Assembly: GCF_002811475.1 (NCBI RefSeq)
Contig: NZ_NPDL01000002.1
Span: 372,001 to 436,000 of the forward strand
Source of the DNA: Leptospira hartskeerlii
Lineage (GTDB): Bacteria > Spirochaetota > Leptospiria > Leptospirales > Leptospiraceae
Reading direction: 5' to 3'
DNA: 64,000 bases
Shown: in pieces, positions 20,053 through 29,586 of the stretch
Layout of the letters: each line of letters starts with the position of its first letter
How positions within the stretch are numbered: the stretch's first letter is position 1
Position numbers and translations under genes: made by a program
Notes under the pieces: model-generated
Told to the model about the DNA's origin: nothing
The model's database searches: none
What the model saw: only the letters and a program-made list of their open reading frames with translations

Positions 20053-21885
20053 TTAATCGGAAAGTATGGAAGGGTCCACACCGAAACTATCGTCTTCTCC
20101 GTCGCCGGACTCACCACCAGGACTTAAAATTTCCGCTTCCGGAGCGGTGCTTGCAGTCTTGATACCGAATTCTTTTTCCATCTCTTCTGCAGAAAGTTCA
20201 GGGACTCCGCCGAAAAGATCTCCGTTTTCCAAACGTTCGGAAAACGCCAGAGCATAACAATAAGATTCCATAATACACTGTTTTATAGGTTTCTTATTCA
20301 ATCTCTTTTTGGATTCCATCAGATCGAAAGTCATTAAAGTTTCCATATTGGTCACGATCTCTTTTTTGCCTTTCATATCCGCGATCAATTTGGAAAGAAG
20401 CTCCGCTCCCTTCTGAAAAAAGTCCTTAGCAGTAACTCTCACGTTGCGTGATTGTTGACTTCTTTTTGTTTCCAGGGCGGAAGTTTTTTTGGAAGCTTCA
20501 ATATAATTTGCACCAGGGTTTTTGAGATGGTTTTCCAGCTCTCTGTAATACTGGTCGTAGATCCTGAATTGTTCGTGGATCCCTCTGGTTGTCTCATAAA
20601 GATCGATCAGTTTTTCGCGGTAATCCATTTTGGATCCGCCAACGATCGTGGGTTTCAGATCTATTTTCTTGGTAGTCATTACGAAGGAATATTCCTCGTC
20701 GAACTCTTTGAAAAACAACCAGGTCAAGAATGCCTTGTCTCCGGCAGGGATAATATCGTGCTCTCCTTTGGCATCCTGGCGTTTTCTTAATTGATCTAAC
20801 GATAAAGATCTCATGAGTTTTAGGCCGTATTTTAGCTCTTTGCTAAGGCCTTCTTCCGGATCTACAGGTTTTTCTTCCTGAGGTTCTTCCGTATCTTCCT
20901 CTTCCGGATGTACTCCGCCGGAGATTTCGTCTAACTCTTCTCCCTGTTTCCTTTGGCCGAGTTTTTCTTCCGGAAGAATTCCCAGGACATTCTCCATATA
21001 TGTGCTCAAAAGAGGGATATTTTTGTCCTCACTTCTGAGAATTGCAAGATAGAGCTTATCAAAAATTGTTCCGTATAGAACGTCGAATTCCTGGAGGGCT
21101 CTTTTTCTCTTTGTGTTGTAAACCGTAGCAGGTTTACCTTCCAGTTTTTCCAAAGCCTGGTAACCCAAGGTCACGGCTTTCACGTAAGAACCTTGGAATG
21201 GATACATATAATACAGTTTTTTGAATATAGAATAGAGAGGTTGTCTAACTCTAGTGACTGATACAGGAAGATCAGGAGCAGCGTTATGCCCATCTAGGAG
21301 CTGATTCAGCTCCGTGCTATCGTAGGCTTTGTGCATTCTGCCCAAGAGCTCTATATAAAGAGGATTTTGTCCGTCCAGTTCCTTTGCGATCTTAGAAGCA
21401 TAAGCGGGGTTTCCTAGAAGGTCGTTCCCTACAAAGTTCATTTCCAGAAGAGCTTTTTTTCCGGCGATATTCAGCTCGGACATAAAAGCGGGGAGAAGGT
21501 CGCTAGAAGAAAAAGACGTTACGCGGGAGATCCAACATTTGAATCGGACCGCCATACGATTGAAAAAATTTCCCATTTCATCTTCTAGAGCCTTACGATC
21601 CATGATCGGGTTCGGCTTAGAAGTTACTTGTTTTGCGGACGATCTTCCTGACTGAGAAGATTGGTTCTGTCTTGGGTCTCTTCCCCCGGCCTGGCTCCTT
21701 GCACCTTGGCGGACTTGGGGTTGCTCTTTTTGTTTGCGAAGAGCTTCTTCCCTTTTTTTATCCTTATCGGAGACAACTTTTCCGCCGGCAGACTGGAACT
21801 TGTCGAACATTTCCCGCCTGGCTTTATCGTCTAGATTATTAGCACCGATACTTTTTCTGGTTTTATCGAATTCGGACATGGACAA
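20053..21885 (-). CDS. Conserved-looking hypothetical protein, 610 residues
   Basis: Not recognised. The first 90 residues are low-complexity and charged (Gln, Arg, Lys, Ser), then comes a mostly helical body, with a very acidic linker near residues 320-350 (rich in Glu, Asp and Pro) and an acidic, Gly/Ser-rich tail of about 40 residues. There is no signal peptide and no membrane segment, so it is probably cytoplasmic. It is the first gene of a two-gene minus-strand unit with the nitrilase-like gene and is divergent from the STAS gene. A spirochaete-specific structural or scaffold role would be speculation. Confidence 0.75.
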   Translation of the reverse strand: MSMSEFDKTRKSIGANNLDDKARREMFDKFQSAGGKVVSDKDKKREEALRKQKEQPQVRQGARSQAGGRDPRQNQSSQSGRSSAKQVTSKPNPIMDRKALEDEMGNFFNRMAVRFKCWISRVTSFSSSDLLPAFMSELNIAGKKALLEMNFVGNDLLGNPAYASKIAKELDGQNPLYIELLGRMHKAYDSTELNQLLDGHNAAPDLPVSVTRVRQPLYSIFKKLYYMYPFQGSYVKAVTLGYQALEKLEGKPATVYNTKRKRALQEFDVLYGTIFDKLYLAILRSEDKNIPLLSTYMENVLGILPEEKLGQRKQGEELDEISGGVHPEEEDTEEPQEEKPVDPEEGLSKELKYGLKLMRSLSLDQLRKRQDAKGEHDIIPAGDKAFLTWLFFKEFDEEYSFVMTTKKIDLKPTIVGGSKMDYREKLIDLYETTRGIHEQFRIYDQYYRELENHLKNPGANYIEASKKTSALETKRSQQSRNVRVTAKDFFQKGAELLSKLIADMKGKKEIVTNMETLMTFDLMESKKRLNKKPIKQCIMESYCYALAFSERLENGDLFGGVPELSAEEMEKEFGIKTASTAPEAEILSPGGESGDGEDDSFGVDPSILSD

Positions 21886-21956
21886 AGATCCCTTGGAAAC
21901 GGCTCTGATTGTATCTTGGCTTTCTGGCGAAATAAATCAACAAAGATACTTATTTC

Positions 21957-21987
21957 TTGACATACTCTGAATTCCTGGGCCTGTTAT
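21957..21987 (+). promoter_or_regulatory. Candidate promoter of the STAS gene
   Basis: TTGACA (21957-21962) and TGTTAT (21982-21987) are separated by 19 bases, slightly long. The -10 ends only 6 bases before the ATG at 21994 and there is no Shine-Dalgarno, so a leaderless message is possible. Confidence 0.35.
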
Positions 21988-21993
21988 TTTCCC

Positions 21994-22356
21994 ATGATTC
22001 TTAAAAGTCTCACCCGAGAAAATCACCTGGTACTTTCGGTCCAGGAGGATATCTTGATGGATAATTCCCGGGACTTTTACCTGGAGTTCGAGGAGAGCGT
22101 TCAGGAGGGATATCCCCCTGTAGTCAGCTTTCATTTGGGTCTCGTAAAGTTTATCGACTCTTCCGGTATAGGCATTATCATCAAAGTCAGAAATCAGATC
22201 CGGGACCATCAAGGAACGGTGAATATATTCGGGCTAAATAAGTCCTTACATTCCGTTTTTAGGCTTTCCGGTCTAGACAGAATTGTAAATCTGTACACCA
22301 TTGAAGAATTTCTGGAGAAATACCCCGACTTTAGGGAATTTCTGACAACAGAATGA
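21994..22356 (+). CDS. STAS-domain protein (anti-sigma factor antagonist type)
   Basis: A 120-residue single STAS domain. VLSVQEDILMDNSRDFYLEF gives the first strands, and FIDSSGIGIIIKVRN carries the DSSG motif whose serine is phosphorylated by partner kinases in SpoIIAA/RsbV-type proteins. It probably acts as a phosphorylation switch in a partner-switching pathway. No anti-sigma kinase or phosphatase gene is adjacent, so its partner must be elsewhere. It starts 108 bases from the divergent 610-residue gene. Confidence 0.85.
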   Translation: MILKSLTRENHLVLSVQEDILMDNSRDFYLEFEESVQEGYPPVVSFHLGLVKFIDSSGIGIIIKVRNQIRDHQGTVNIFGLNKSLHSVFRLSGLDRIVNLYTIEEFLEKYPDFREFLTTE

Positions 22357-22417
22357 ACCGGAAACTCTTCTAAAAAGTTCCAACAAATAGATGAATCAAT
22401 TCGGCAAGAGTCCTGTA

Positions 22418-23161
22418 ATGAATTTTTCACTTTTAGATTTTATGAAGGGAAAAGCTCTCCGTACTTCCCTAATCTTTTTTTTAGCATTTAGTTTCTCCGG
22501 ATGTTATCCTTATTTTTTCAAGGACCGGATGTTCCGTTCGGAAGGGATGGGATTTTTCACGATTAGCATTTCGGATCTACCTGATTTTGATAAAACTTCC
22601 AAAAACGAAGATATTAAATTGGAACATCCCATCCAATTGGATCAGGCTAAAATTAAGGACTATTTCGGAAATTTAAGATATTCTAAACGTTCTTCCGTAG
22701 GCTATTTTTCGGACTTCGTTTTCTCAGATCACGAATTGGACCTACTCGCACGGGACCTTCCTTATACTCTAAAAAATCTTCCGGAAGACAAACTTCTTCT
22801 CATCATTTCCAAATATGATGATACACAATCAGTGATCTCTTTCGACGAGGTAACCAGTTGTGTTCTTTGGGCGGCAGAAGGTAAGATCAATCTTCTATTC
22901 GGGCGAGTCAAACGTGAGCTTGTGGATAGGGACGCTGCCCTGGATTTTAGCCGTTGGACCAGGATCGAAAAGATCAGGCTGGCTCACGGCTTTGACGGAA
23001 CTGAGATCTCGGAAGGGGAGAATGTGGACTTCGGGCAAATCGACGGTCTTCCGTTGCGTAAATGGGTCGTGTTCGATATGAAAAATCCGAGCAAATACAA
23101 GTTCACCCCTAGAAAGCAATACCAACCTGTTAAACTCACCGACGAAAACGATAGACCTTGA
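22418..23161 (+). CDS. Probable lipoprotein of unknown function
   Basis: The N-terminus has basic residues, a hydrophobic run (SLIFFLAFSF) and the lipobox-like SFSGC, as in spirochaete lipoproteins. ATG at 22418 is favoured because AAGAG lies about 8 bases upstream; another ATG at 22391 adds nine residues. The mature part, about 220 residues, has no motif I recognise; it is mixed alpha/beta in character with several aromatic residues. The DUF1003 gene begins at its stop codon, so the two are cotranscribed. Confidence 0.75.
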   Translation: MNFSLLDFMKGKALRTSLIFFLAFSFSGCYPYFFKDRMFRSEGMGFFTISISDLPDFDKTSKNEDIKLEHPIQLDQAKIKDYFGNLRYSKRSSVGYFSDFVFSDHELDLLARDLPYTLKNLPEDKLLLIISKYDDTQSVISFDEVTSCVLWAAEGKINLLFGRVKRELVDRDAALDFSRWTRIEKIRLAHGFDGTEISEGENVDFGQIDGLPLRKWVVFDMKNPSKYKFTPRKQYQPVKLTDENDRP

Positions 23162-23862
23162 ATCCGGATAGGAAGATGGATCTGGAATATTGCTGTTTAA
23201 ATCCATCCATAACGGACCCTAAAGACTTAATCTCTTTCGAATATATCAATCCCGAGATCTTGGATCTTATCAAAAAAGATCCAAGATTTAGAGAAGGAAG
23301 CGGGATGATCTCCTTAGGAGAATTGAATCTGGCTACCATGAAGTATATCCAGGGTATGATCCAGAAGGAAACTTCCGAACTAAGTTCCTTGGAAGAAGAA
23401 GTAAGAAATAGCCTAGAAAATCAGGAACTGATCTCTGAGGATCTCAACCAAACTTTCCAGTCCACGTTGACTTTCGGACAAAGAGTTGCGGATAAAGTAG
23501 CGGACTTCGGAGGAAGTTGGACATTTATACTTATGTTCGGATTATCCATGGCAGTTTGGATTGCGATCAATGCTTTCTTCTCTCTTTGGAAATTCGATCC
23601 TTATCCATTCATTTTGCTTAATTTAATATTATCTACTTTAGCTGCCATCCAAGCTCCGATCATCATGATGAGTCAGAATAGGCAAGAAGCAAAGGACCGC
23701 GCCAGATCCGAGATGGATTATAAGATCAATCTAAAGGCCGAGTTAGAGATCCGACATCTTCACGAAAAGATAGATCATATTCTCAAAAACCAATGGAGTA
23801 GGTTGACTGAGATCCAACAAATCCAGATGCAGATGATGCAAATATTAGGAAATCGTAAATAA
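23158..23862 (+). CDS. DUF1003 family membrane protein
   Basis: 234 residues. The DUF1003 core covers the second half: FGQRVADKVADFGGSW, two hydrophobic spans (FILMFGLSMAVWIAINAFF and the one around LNLILSTLAAIQAP), then MMSQNRQEAKDRARSE and a long charged helix ending in HLHEKIDHI. The N-terminal 80 residues look soluble, with Glu-rich helices. The frame can start at TTG 23158 overlapping the lipoprotein stop or at ATG 23176. The biochemical function of this family is not established. Confidence 0.83.
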   Translation: MNPDRKMDLEYCCLNPSITDPKDLISFEYINPEILDLIKKDPRFREGSGMISLGELNLATMKYIQGMIQKETSELSSLEEEVRNSLENQELISEDLNQTFQSTLTFGQRVADKVADFGGSWTFILMFGLSMAVWIAINAFFSLWKFDPYPFILLNLILSTLAAIQAPIIMMSQNRQEAKDRARSEMDYKINLKAELEIRHLHEKIDHILKNQWSRLTEIQQIQMQMMQILGNRK

Positions 23863-23894
23863 GATCTTCAGCCGCCGGATTTTGTGTTGTTTCC

Positions 23895-23913
23895 GCGGCC
23901 TTTAGATGGCCGC
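23895..23913. other. GC-rich hairpin overlapping the ileS stop codon
   Basis: GCGGCC and GGCCGC flank a 7-base loop that contains the ileS stop codon on the minus strand. The stem is fully paired, but neither strand has a T run directly after it, so it is a convergent-gene hairpin rather than a canonical terminator. Confidence 0.5.
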
Positions 23914-26640
23914 AGCGCAACGTTTGCAAAGACCGTTATGTCTTTCTTCCGCAGGATGTCTCCAACAACGAGGGCATTCTTCTTCTTTCGGTTTTACAAC
24001 TCGAACTGAAAAATGTTCGTCCGAATATTCAGATAATTGTTCTCTATCCGATTTATCAAAGCCGACCTGAGAAACAGTAAAGATCAATTCTAATGCCTCT
24101 ATAGCAAAATCCTTTTGCAATTTGTTTTCCGCTTTGGAAGAGATCTCCACCGCGGCTTCCAAAGATTTTCCCAATTTGCCGGCTTGTCTTGCTAACTCCA
24201 AAGATTTGTGAACTGTTTCTCTTGCAGCCAGCGCTTCTTCAAACTTAGTTTCTAGATCTTTGTTTCTCAAAGAAGAAAGATCCGGGAATTCTTCCGTAAA
24301 TACCGATTCCTTCTTACCATTCTCTTTCCATACTTCTTCCGTTGTGAAACTTAAGATTGGAGCGGAGTATATACAAAGAGTTTCTAATACGATTTGGAGT
24401 GCAGTGCAGGAAGATCTTCTGGTTTTGGAATCTCTTCGGTCGCAGTACATTCTGTCCCGTATCATCTCGAAATAATCTTGGGAAAGTGTTACAGTGCAGA
24501 ATAACAGAAGTTTCTGATATACTTGGTGAAATTGGTAATTCTCGTAATGGTTTTTTAATTCTTCCGAGAGTAGTGCCAGTTTGGAAAGATAGTATTTGTC
24601 TACTTCTTCCAAATCGGAAGCGCTAAGATTTTGGTCGGAAGTATGTCCCGCCAGATTCCCTAAAAGATATCTGAATGTGTTACGGATCTTTCTGTAGTTG
24701 TCTGCAATAATCTTGAGTCCTTCTTTTCCGACTCTCACATCGTCTCTGAAATCCTGAGAGCTTACCCAAAGCCTGAGTATATCAGCTCCATATACATTGA
24801 TGATATCTGTGGTCGGATCTATTCCGTTGCCCAAAGACTTGGACATGGCTCTTCCTTGTTCGTCCAAAACATATCCATGGGTAAGGACAGACTTATAAGG
24901 AGGAATTCCGCGTAACGCCATAGAAGGCCAGAGACTGGATTGGAACCAACCTCTATGTTGATCCGAACCTTCCAAATATAGATCGGCAGGGGGTTCACCA
25001 TCCCTTTCTTTCAATACCGCAAAGTTTGAAACTCCGGAATCAAACCAAACATCCAAAATATCTTTTCCTTTTCTGAAAGAAGAAGATCCACATTTGGAAC
25101 ATTTTGTATCGGGAGGAAGAAGTGAATCCGCAGGCTCGCTATACCAGATCTCTATTCCTTTGGTTCTCACTAGATCGGTGAAGAATTTTACTGATTTTGC
25201 ATCTAGATGAGTTTCATTACAATTCTCGCATGTAAATGCAGGGATGGGAACTCCCCAGTTTCTTTGTCTAGAAAGACACCAGTCAGGTCTTGTCTCCACC
25301 ATGGAACGGATCCTGGTGATTCCCCAGTTAGGGATCCAGCTCACTTTGTCGATCGCCTTTAGGGATTTTTCCCTGAGTTCTTGGTAATCTATTTTAAAAA
25401 ACCATTGTGGAGTCGCACGGAAGATCAATGGCTTCTTGCTTCTCCAACTATGAGGATAGCTATGTTCGAATTCGGAATAATGAAGTAGTAGATTTTTTTC
25501 CCTGAGTAACTCTACGATCTTAGGATTTGCATCCCATACTTTGATCCCTTTCATCATCGGGAATTCGTCAGTATATCTACCGTAATCGTCTACAGGAGAA
25601 TAAGGTTCCAAACCTGCAGCTAAACCGATCTTATAGTCGTCCTGTCCATGGCCGGGTGCTGTGTGAACGGCTCCAGTTCCAGCATCCAGGGTCACATGTT
25701 CCCCAAAAAGAGGGATAGAGTCCTGATCCAAGAATGGGTGACGGAAGATCATTTTAGAGAGTTCTTCCTTGGAAACCGATCCTTTTTTAGTGAGTTGTAC
25801 TTCTGCGGCTTTTTCTACAGCCTCTTTTAGGCCATCTGCGAGCAGTAATTCTTCTCCGTTAGGCGTCGCGTAAAAAGAATATGCGAATTTGGGATTAAAA
25901 CTAATCGCTAAGTTTGCTGGAAGAGTCCATGGGGTAGTTGTCCAGATCAGGCAGAATTTTCCGGCTTGTCCCTTGATCGGAAATTTTACATAGATGGAAG
26001 GAGATTTATGAGGATAGTATTCGATCTCCGCTTCTGCGTGAGCAGTCGCAAGTTCTATACACCAGTAAACAGGTTTTTTGCCTCGGTATACATAACCTTT
26101 TTCGAATAGATCTCCGAAAACTTCTACGATCTTTGCTTCGAAATCGGGGCTCATCGTTTTGTAGATCTTGCCTTCTTCCCAAAAACATAAGAAGCGAGAG
26201 AGGTCTTGTCCTTGTTTTTGAACGAATTGTTCTGCGTATTCTCTACAAAGTTTTCTTAATTCTTCCGGTCCGATCTCTTTCGCTTTTTTGCCTAAGTTCT
26301 TGAGAACTTGAACTTCGATAGGAAGACCATGACAATCCCAACCGGGGATCATATCCGTTTGGTATCCTGCGAAAAATTTGGACTTAACGATCATGTCCTT
26401 TAGGATCTTATTAAGTGCATGTCCTGTATGAAAGTTACCATTTGCATACGGAGGTCCGTCATGAAGAATAAACTGAGGACGATCCTTTCTTTTTTCCTGC
26501 ATTTTACGAAGGATCTTTTCGGATTGCCAGGTTTTGATCTGGTCCGGCTCTCTTGTGGAGAGCCCGGCTTTCATTGGAAAATCCGTTTGAGGGAGTATTA
26601 CGGTATTTGAATATGGATTCTTCTTATCTTCTTCTTTCAT
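23902..26640 (-). CDS. ileS: IleS, isoleucyl-tRNA synthetase
   Basis: Class Ia synthetase of 912 residues that charges tRNA-Ile. Visible features are the HIGH-type segment [12 protein letters not shown], the WDCHGLPIE stretch, the editing-domain region with [10 protein letters not shown] and [20 protein letters not shown], and a C-terminal zinc site CPRCWRH...CKRC. The second signature reads AMSKS rather than KMSKS. The gene begins 3 bases after the LRR lipoprotein stop, in a purL-LRR-ileS unit. The domain structure matches the shorter bacterial type. Confidence 0.97.
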   Translation of the reverse strand: MKEEDKKNPYSNTVILPQTDFPMKAGLSTREPDQIKTWQSEKILRKMQEKRKDRPQFILHDGPPYANGNFHTGHALNKILKDMIVKSKFFAGYQTDMIPGWDCHGLPIEVQVLKNLGKKAKEIGPEELRKLCREYAEQFVQKQGQDLSRFLCFWEEGKIYKTMSPDFEAKIVEVFGDLFEKGYVYRGKKPVYWCIELATAHAEAEIEYYPHKSPSIYVKFPIKGQAGKFCLIWTTTPWTLPANLAISFNPKFAYSFYATPNGEELLLADGLKEAVEKAAEVQLTKKGSVSKEELSKMIFRHPFLDQDSIPLFGEHVTLDAGTGAVHTAPGHGQDDYKIGLAAGLEPYSPVDDYGRYTDEFPMMKGIKVWDANPKIVELLREKNLLLHYSEFEHSYPHSWRSKKPLIFRATPQWFFKIDYQELREKSLKAIDKVSWIPNWGITRIRSMVETRPDWCLSRQRNWGVPIPAFTCENCNETHLDAKSVKFFTDLVRTKGIEIWYSEPADSLLPPDTKCSKCGSSSFRKGKDILDVWFDSGVSNFAVLKERDGEPPADLYLEGSDQHRGWFQSSLWPSMALRGIPPYKSVLTHGYVLDEQGRAMSKSLGNGIDPTTDIINVYGADILRLWVSSQDFRDDVRVGKEGLKIIADNYRKIRNTFRYLLGNLAGHTSDQNLSASDLEEVDKYYLSKLALLSEELKNHYENYQFHQVYQKLLLFCTVTLSQDYFEMIRDRMYCDRRDSKTRRSSCTALQIVLETLCIYSAPILSFTTEEVWKENGKKESVFTEEFPDLSSLRNKDLETKFEEALAARETVHKSLELARQAGKLGKSLEAAVEISSKAENKLQKDFAIEALELIFTVSQVGFDKSDREQLSEYSDEHFSVRVVKPKEEECPRCWRHPAEERHNGLCKRCAAAI

Positions 26641-26643
26641 AGA

Positions 26644-27288
26644 TTAAAATTCTATCTTCACTTTAGGGAGAAGTTTTCTTGCGGATTCTATCTGAGAGGG
26701 TTTTAGTCCTGTCTCTTTTAAGATGAGCAGTCTTAATTTAGGATGGCTTGCTAAAAATCCAAAATTTTTAGGGAACGCAGCGATCTTTCTGTTTCTGGCC
26801 AGATCCAAAACTTCTAATTTAGGAAATTGCATAACGGTATCTATATCGGATTCTTTGAATTCGATCTTGTTGGAATCCAGATAAATAGCCTCGATAGAAG
26901 TTCCGGTCAGTTCTGTAGGAATTCCAACAAAGTCGTTATTTCCTGCGAAAAAAAATCTGAGTCTAGAAAGTCTAGAAACGGAGGCAGGAAGTTTTTCTAT
27001 ATCGTTTCCGTATATATTCAGATGTTCTAAATTACTCCAATCTCCCGTATTTTCCGGAAGAGAAGTAAGCTCGTTCATTCTGAGATCCAACCATTTCAGA
27101 TTTGGAAAAGTGAATAAAACAGGAGGAACTGTCCCAAGTTTGCCGAGTCCCAAATCTAATTTTTCTACTGAGTTTGGATTTTTAGAAGCCTCGTTTAAAA
27201 TTTCGGAAGCAGGTCTTCTGCAATCCGAGATAATGAAAGCGGCGCAAAGGATTAAATAGGCTATACCGATTTTTTGGATGGTTCTCAT
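26644..27288 (-). CDS. Leucine-rich-repeat lipoprotein
   Basis: The first 22 residues are a lipoprotein signal ending in IISDC. The mature protein of about 190 residues is built of leucine-rich repeats of roughly 23 residues (for example LKWLDLRMNELTSLPENTG and LRFFFAGNNDFVGIPTEL). It is probably exported and membrane-anchored, with a binding surface of unknown target. The start overlaps purL by 4 bases and its stop is 3 bases before ileS, so a surface protein is embedded between two housekeeping genes. Confidence 0.85.
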   Translation of the reverse strand: MRTIQKIGIAYLILCAAFIISDCRRPASEILNEASKNPNSVEKLDLGLGKLGTVPPVLFTFPNLKWLDLRMNELTSLPENTGDWSNLEHLNIYGNDIEKLPASVSRLSRLRFFFAGNNDFVGIPTELTGTSIEAIYLDSNKIEFKESDIDTVMQFPKLEVLDLARNRKIAAFPKNFGFLASHPKLRLLILKETGLKPSQIESARKLLPKVKIEF

Positions 27289-29516
27289 TTGAATACTTCC
27301 TCTAAACCGGATTCATAAACCGATTTCAGTTCGTTTGAGGAGACGGAGATCCCATATCCTTCTATTTGGAGTTTAGGATCTGATTCTACAATTCCTACGG
27401 AATGGAAGTCCAAACCTTTAGAGGCAACGAGAGATTTGATACTTTCTTCTTTTCCTTTTTCGTAACCGATCAGAACGGAGCAGGCGCTTTCTCCGAAAAG
27501 TGTATGATCTTTTCTGGATTGTTTGATCGTGCTTAAGTCCGCTTTGATCCCAAGCCCGGAAAGCATTACGATTTTCGCAAGTGCTACTCCGATCCCTCCC
27601 AAGGAAAGATCTTTAGCAAAGGACAAGTTTCCGTTCTTTCTCAAAGAGACTAATGCTTCTAATAGCGCTTTTTCATCTGCAAGTTCGAATTTAGGTATCT
27701 GTCCTTGCACTTTGCCTAAGAAAACCTTTTGGTATTCACTTCCGCCTAAGCTTGGGTTGAATTTCCCGATTAGCGCTAAGGAAAGTCCCGATTTTTTAGG
27801 AGCACCCCAGACCACTTCTTCCTGTTTGTCCAAAATTCCCACCATTCCAATAGTAGGAGTAGGGAAGATCGGGCCTTCCGGAGATTCATTGTAGAAGGAA
27901 ACGTTTCCTCCGGTTACGGGGAGTCCTAAAAATCTACAGGCGTCTCCCATTCCTCGGACACATTCAGAAAACATATAATAGTTTTCCGGAATATATGGAT
28001 TTGCAAAGTTTAGGTTATTGGTCACGCCGAGTGGTTCTGCACCTGTAACCGCTACGTTTCTTGCGGCTTCACATACTGCGAATGCTGCTCCCCAATATGG
28101 ATCCAAATAAGTGAATCTGGAATTACAATCCGTTGCGGTGGCCAATGCCATGTCTGTATCAGGGATTGCGGACAATCCTCCATCTGCACCCGGTCCGATC
28201 AGTTTTACTAGACCTACCTCGGTATCGTACTGCTCGATGATCGGTTTCCTGGACGATATATTCCAAGAATTTAATAGTTTAAGTAGTTTTTTTCCCGCTT
28301 CATTCTCCTGCAAATCGGGAGTTGAATCCGGACTCCAAGAAGAAACTTGATCCAAATACGCAGGACGTTTTGTTTCTCTAACATATCTAGGAGCACCGCC
28401 GCCCAGCACCAAAGTGTCAGCAGGGATCTTAGCCTTTAGATTTCCGTCTTTATAAACTTCTAATAATCCGGTGTCGGTCACTTCTCCGATCTGGACAGCA
28501 TTTAGATTCCATTTTTTGAATATGGCGACTAACTCGTCCTCTTTTCCTTTTTCAGGGATTACCAACATTCTTTCTTGGCTTTCGGAGAGCATTGCTTCAT
28601 AGGCATTCATTCCGGTTTCGCGGAAAGGAACGAGATCCAGATTGATCTTCATTCCGGATTTTCCTTTGGCACTCATCTCTGAAGTAGCGCAGGAAATTCC
28701 GGCAGCTCCCATATCTTGGATGCCGACTAAAAGTTTTTTCTGGATCGCTTCGAGTGACGCTTCCATCAGTAGTTTTTCCATAAAAGGATCGCCTACTTGG
28801 ACAGCGGAACGTTTTGACTCTGATTCTTTAGTTAGATCTTTGGAAGCAAAGGATGCGCCGTGGATACCGTCTCTACCTGTGGTGGAGCCGACGATGAATA
28901 CCGCGTTACCCACCTTTCCTCCGGTGGTTGCGCTTGCCATCTGGTCATGTCTGACAATTCCAACAGTCATCGCATTCACTAAAGGGTTCTTGGAAAAACA
29001 TTCGTCTATGAACAGTTCTCCACCTGAGACCGCGATACCTAATGAGTTACCGTAATCTCCGATCCCTTTGACCGCTCTGGATAATAAGTATTTATTTCTA
29101 GGTTCGTCCGGGTTGCCGAATCTAAGAGAGTTTAAAGATACGATGGGTCTTGCTCCCATTGTAAAAATATCTCTCATGATCCCGCCCACTCCTGTGGCTG
29201 CACCTTGGTAAGGTTCCACTGCAGTAGGGTGATTATGACTTTCTATTTTGAAAACAACTGCCAGTCCTTGGCCAATGTCCATGGCTCCGGCATTCTCTTC
29301 TCCCGCTTGGGCCAAAAGTTTATCAGACTTTGTTGGAAGAGTTTTTAATTGAAGGATAGAATTTTTATAAGAGCAATGTTCCGACCACATTGCGGAGAAA
29401 ATTCCGAGTTCTGTGGAGTTAGGGGTTCTGCCTAGGATTTCCTGGATTTTGCTAAATTCTTCTGAGGTAAGACCGTGTTCGAGAGCGTCTTGGAGGGAGA
29501 CGGATTCTTTTTCCAT
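27285..29516 (-). CDS. purL: PurL, phosphoribosylformylglycinamidine synthase II (small, PurQ/PurS-dependent type)
   Basis: It uses ammonia and ATP to convert FGAR to FGAM in purine synthesis. Its 743 residues match the Bacillus-type small PurL, which needs separate PurQ and PurS; neither is adjacent. Features seen are MWSEHCSYKNS, FKIESHNHPTAVEPYQGAATGVGG, ISVSGGELF-like segments, QDMGAAGISCATSE, and a second half that repeats the AIR-synthase fold (GLPVTGGNVSFYNE, FGESACSVLIGY). First gene of the purL-LRR-ileS unit. Confidence 0.97.
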   Translation of the reverse strand: MEKESVSLQDALEHGLTSEEFSKIQEILGRTPNSTELGIFSAMWSEHCSYKNSILQLKTLPTKSDKLLAQAGEENAGAMDIGQGLAVVFKIESHNHPTAVEPYQGAATGVGGIMRDIFTMGARPIVSLNSLRFGNPDEPRNKYLLSRAVKGIGDYGNSLGIAVSGGELFIDECFSKNPLVNAMTVGIVRHDQMASATTGGKVGNAVFIVGSTTGRDGIHGASFASKDLTKESESKRSAVQVGDPFMEKLLMEASLEAIQKKLLVGIQDMGAAGISCATSEMSAKGKSGMKINLDLVPFRETGMNAYEAMLSESQERMLVIPEKGKEDELVAIFKKWNLNAVQIGEVTDTGLLEVYKDGNLKAKIPADTLVLGGGAPRYVRETKRPAYLDQVSSWSPDSTPDLQENEAGKKLLKLLNSWNISSRKPIIEQYDTEVGLVKLIGPGADGGLSAIPDTDMALATATDCNSRFTYLDPYWGAAFAVCEAARNVAVTGAEPLGVTNNLNFANPYIPENYYMFSECVRGMGDACRFLGLPVTGGNVSFYNESPEGPIFPTPTIGMVGILDKQEEVVWGAPKKSGLSLALIGKFNPSLGGSEYQKVFLGKVQGQIPKFELADEKALLEALVSLRKNGNLSFAKDLSLGGIGVALAKIVMLSGLGIKADLSTIKQSRKDHTLFGESACSVLIGYEKGKEESIKSLVASKGLDFHSVGIVESDPKLQIEGYGISVSSNELKSVYESGLEEVFK

Positions 29517-29561
29517 TACGGGACCAGTTTTTCTGACTTGGCCCCCAATGAAAACTATTTT

Positions 29562-29580
29562 AGAGCGGAAATACCGCCCT
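29562..29580 (-). other. Hairpin between flavin reductase and purL genes
   Basis: A 7-bp stem with one G-T wobble and a TATTT loop lies just after the flavin reductase stop codon on the minus strand. An interrupted A/T stretch follows instead of a clean T run. It could end the upstream message before purL, but the evidence is weak. Confidence 0.35.
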
Positions 29581-29586
29581 TATGGT

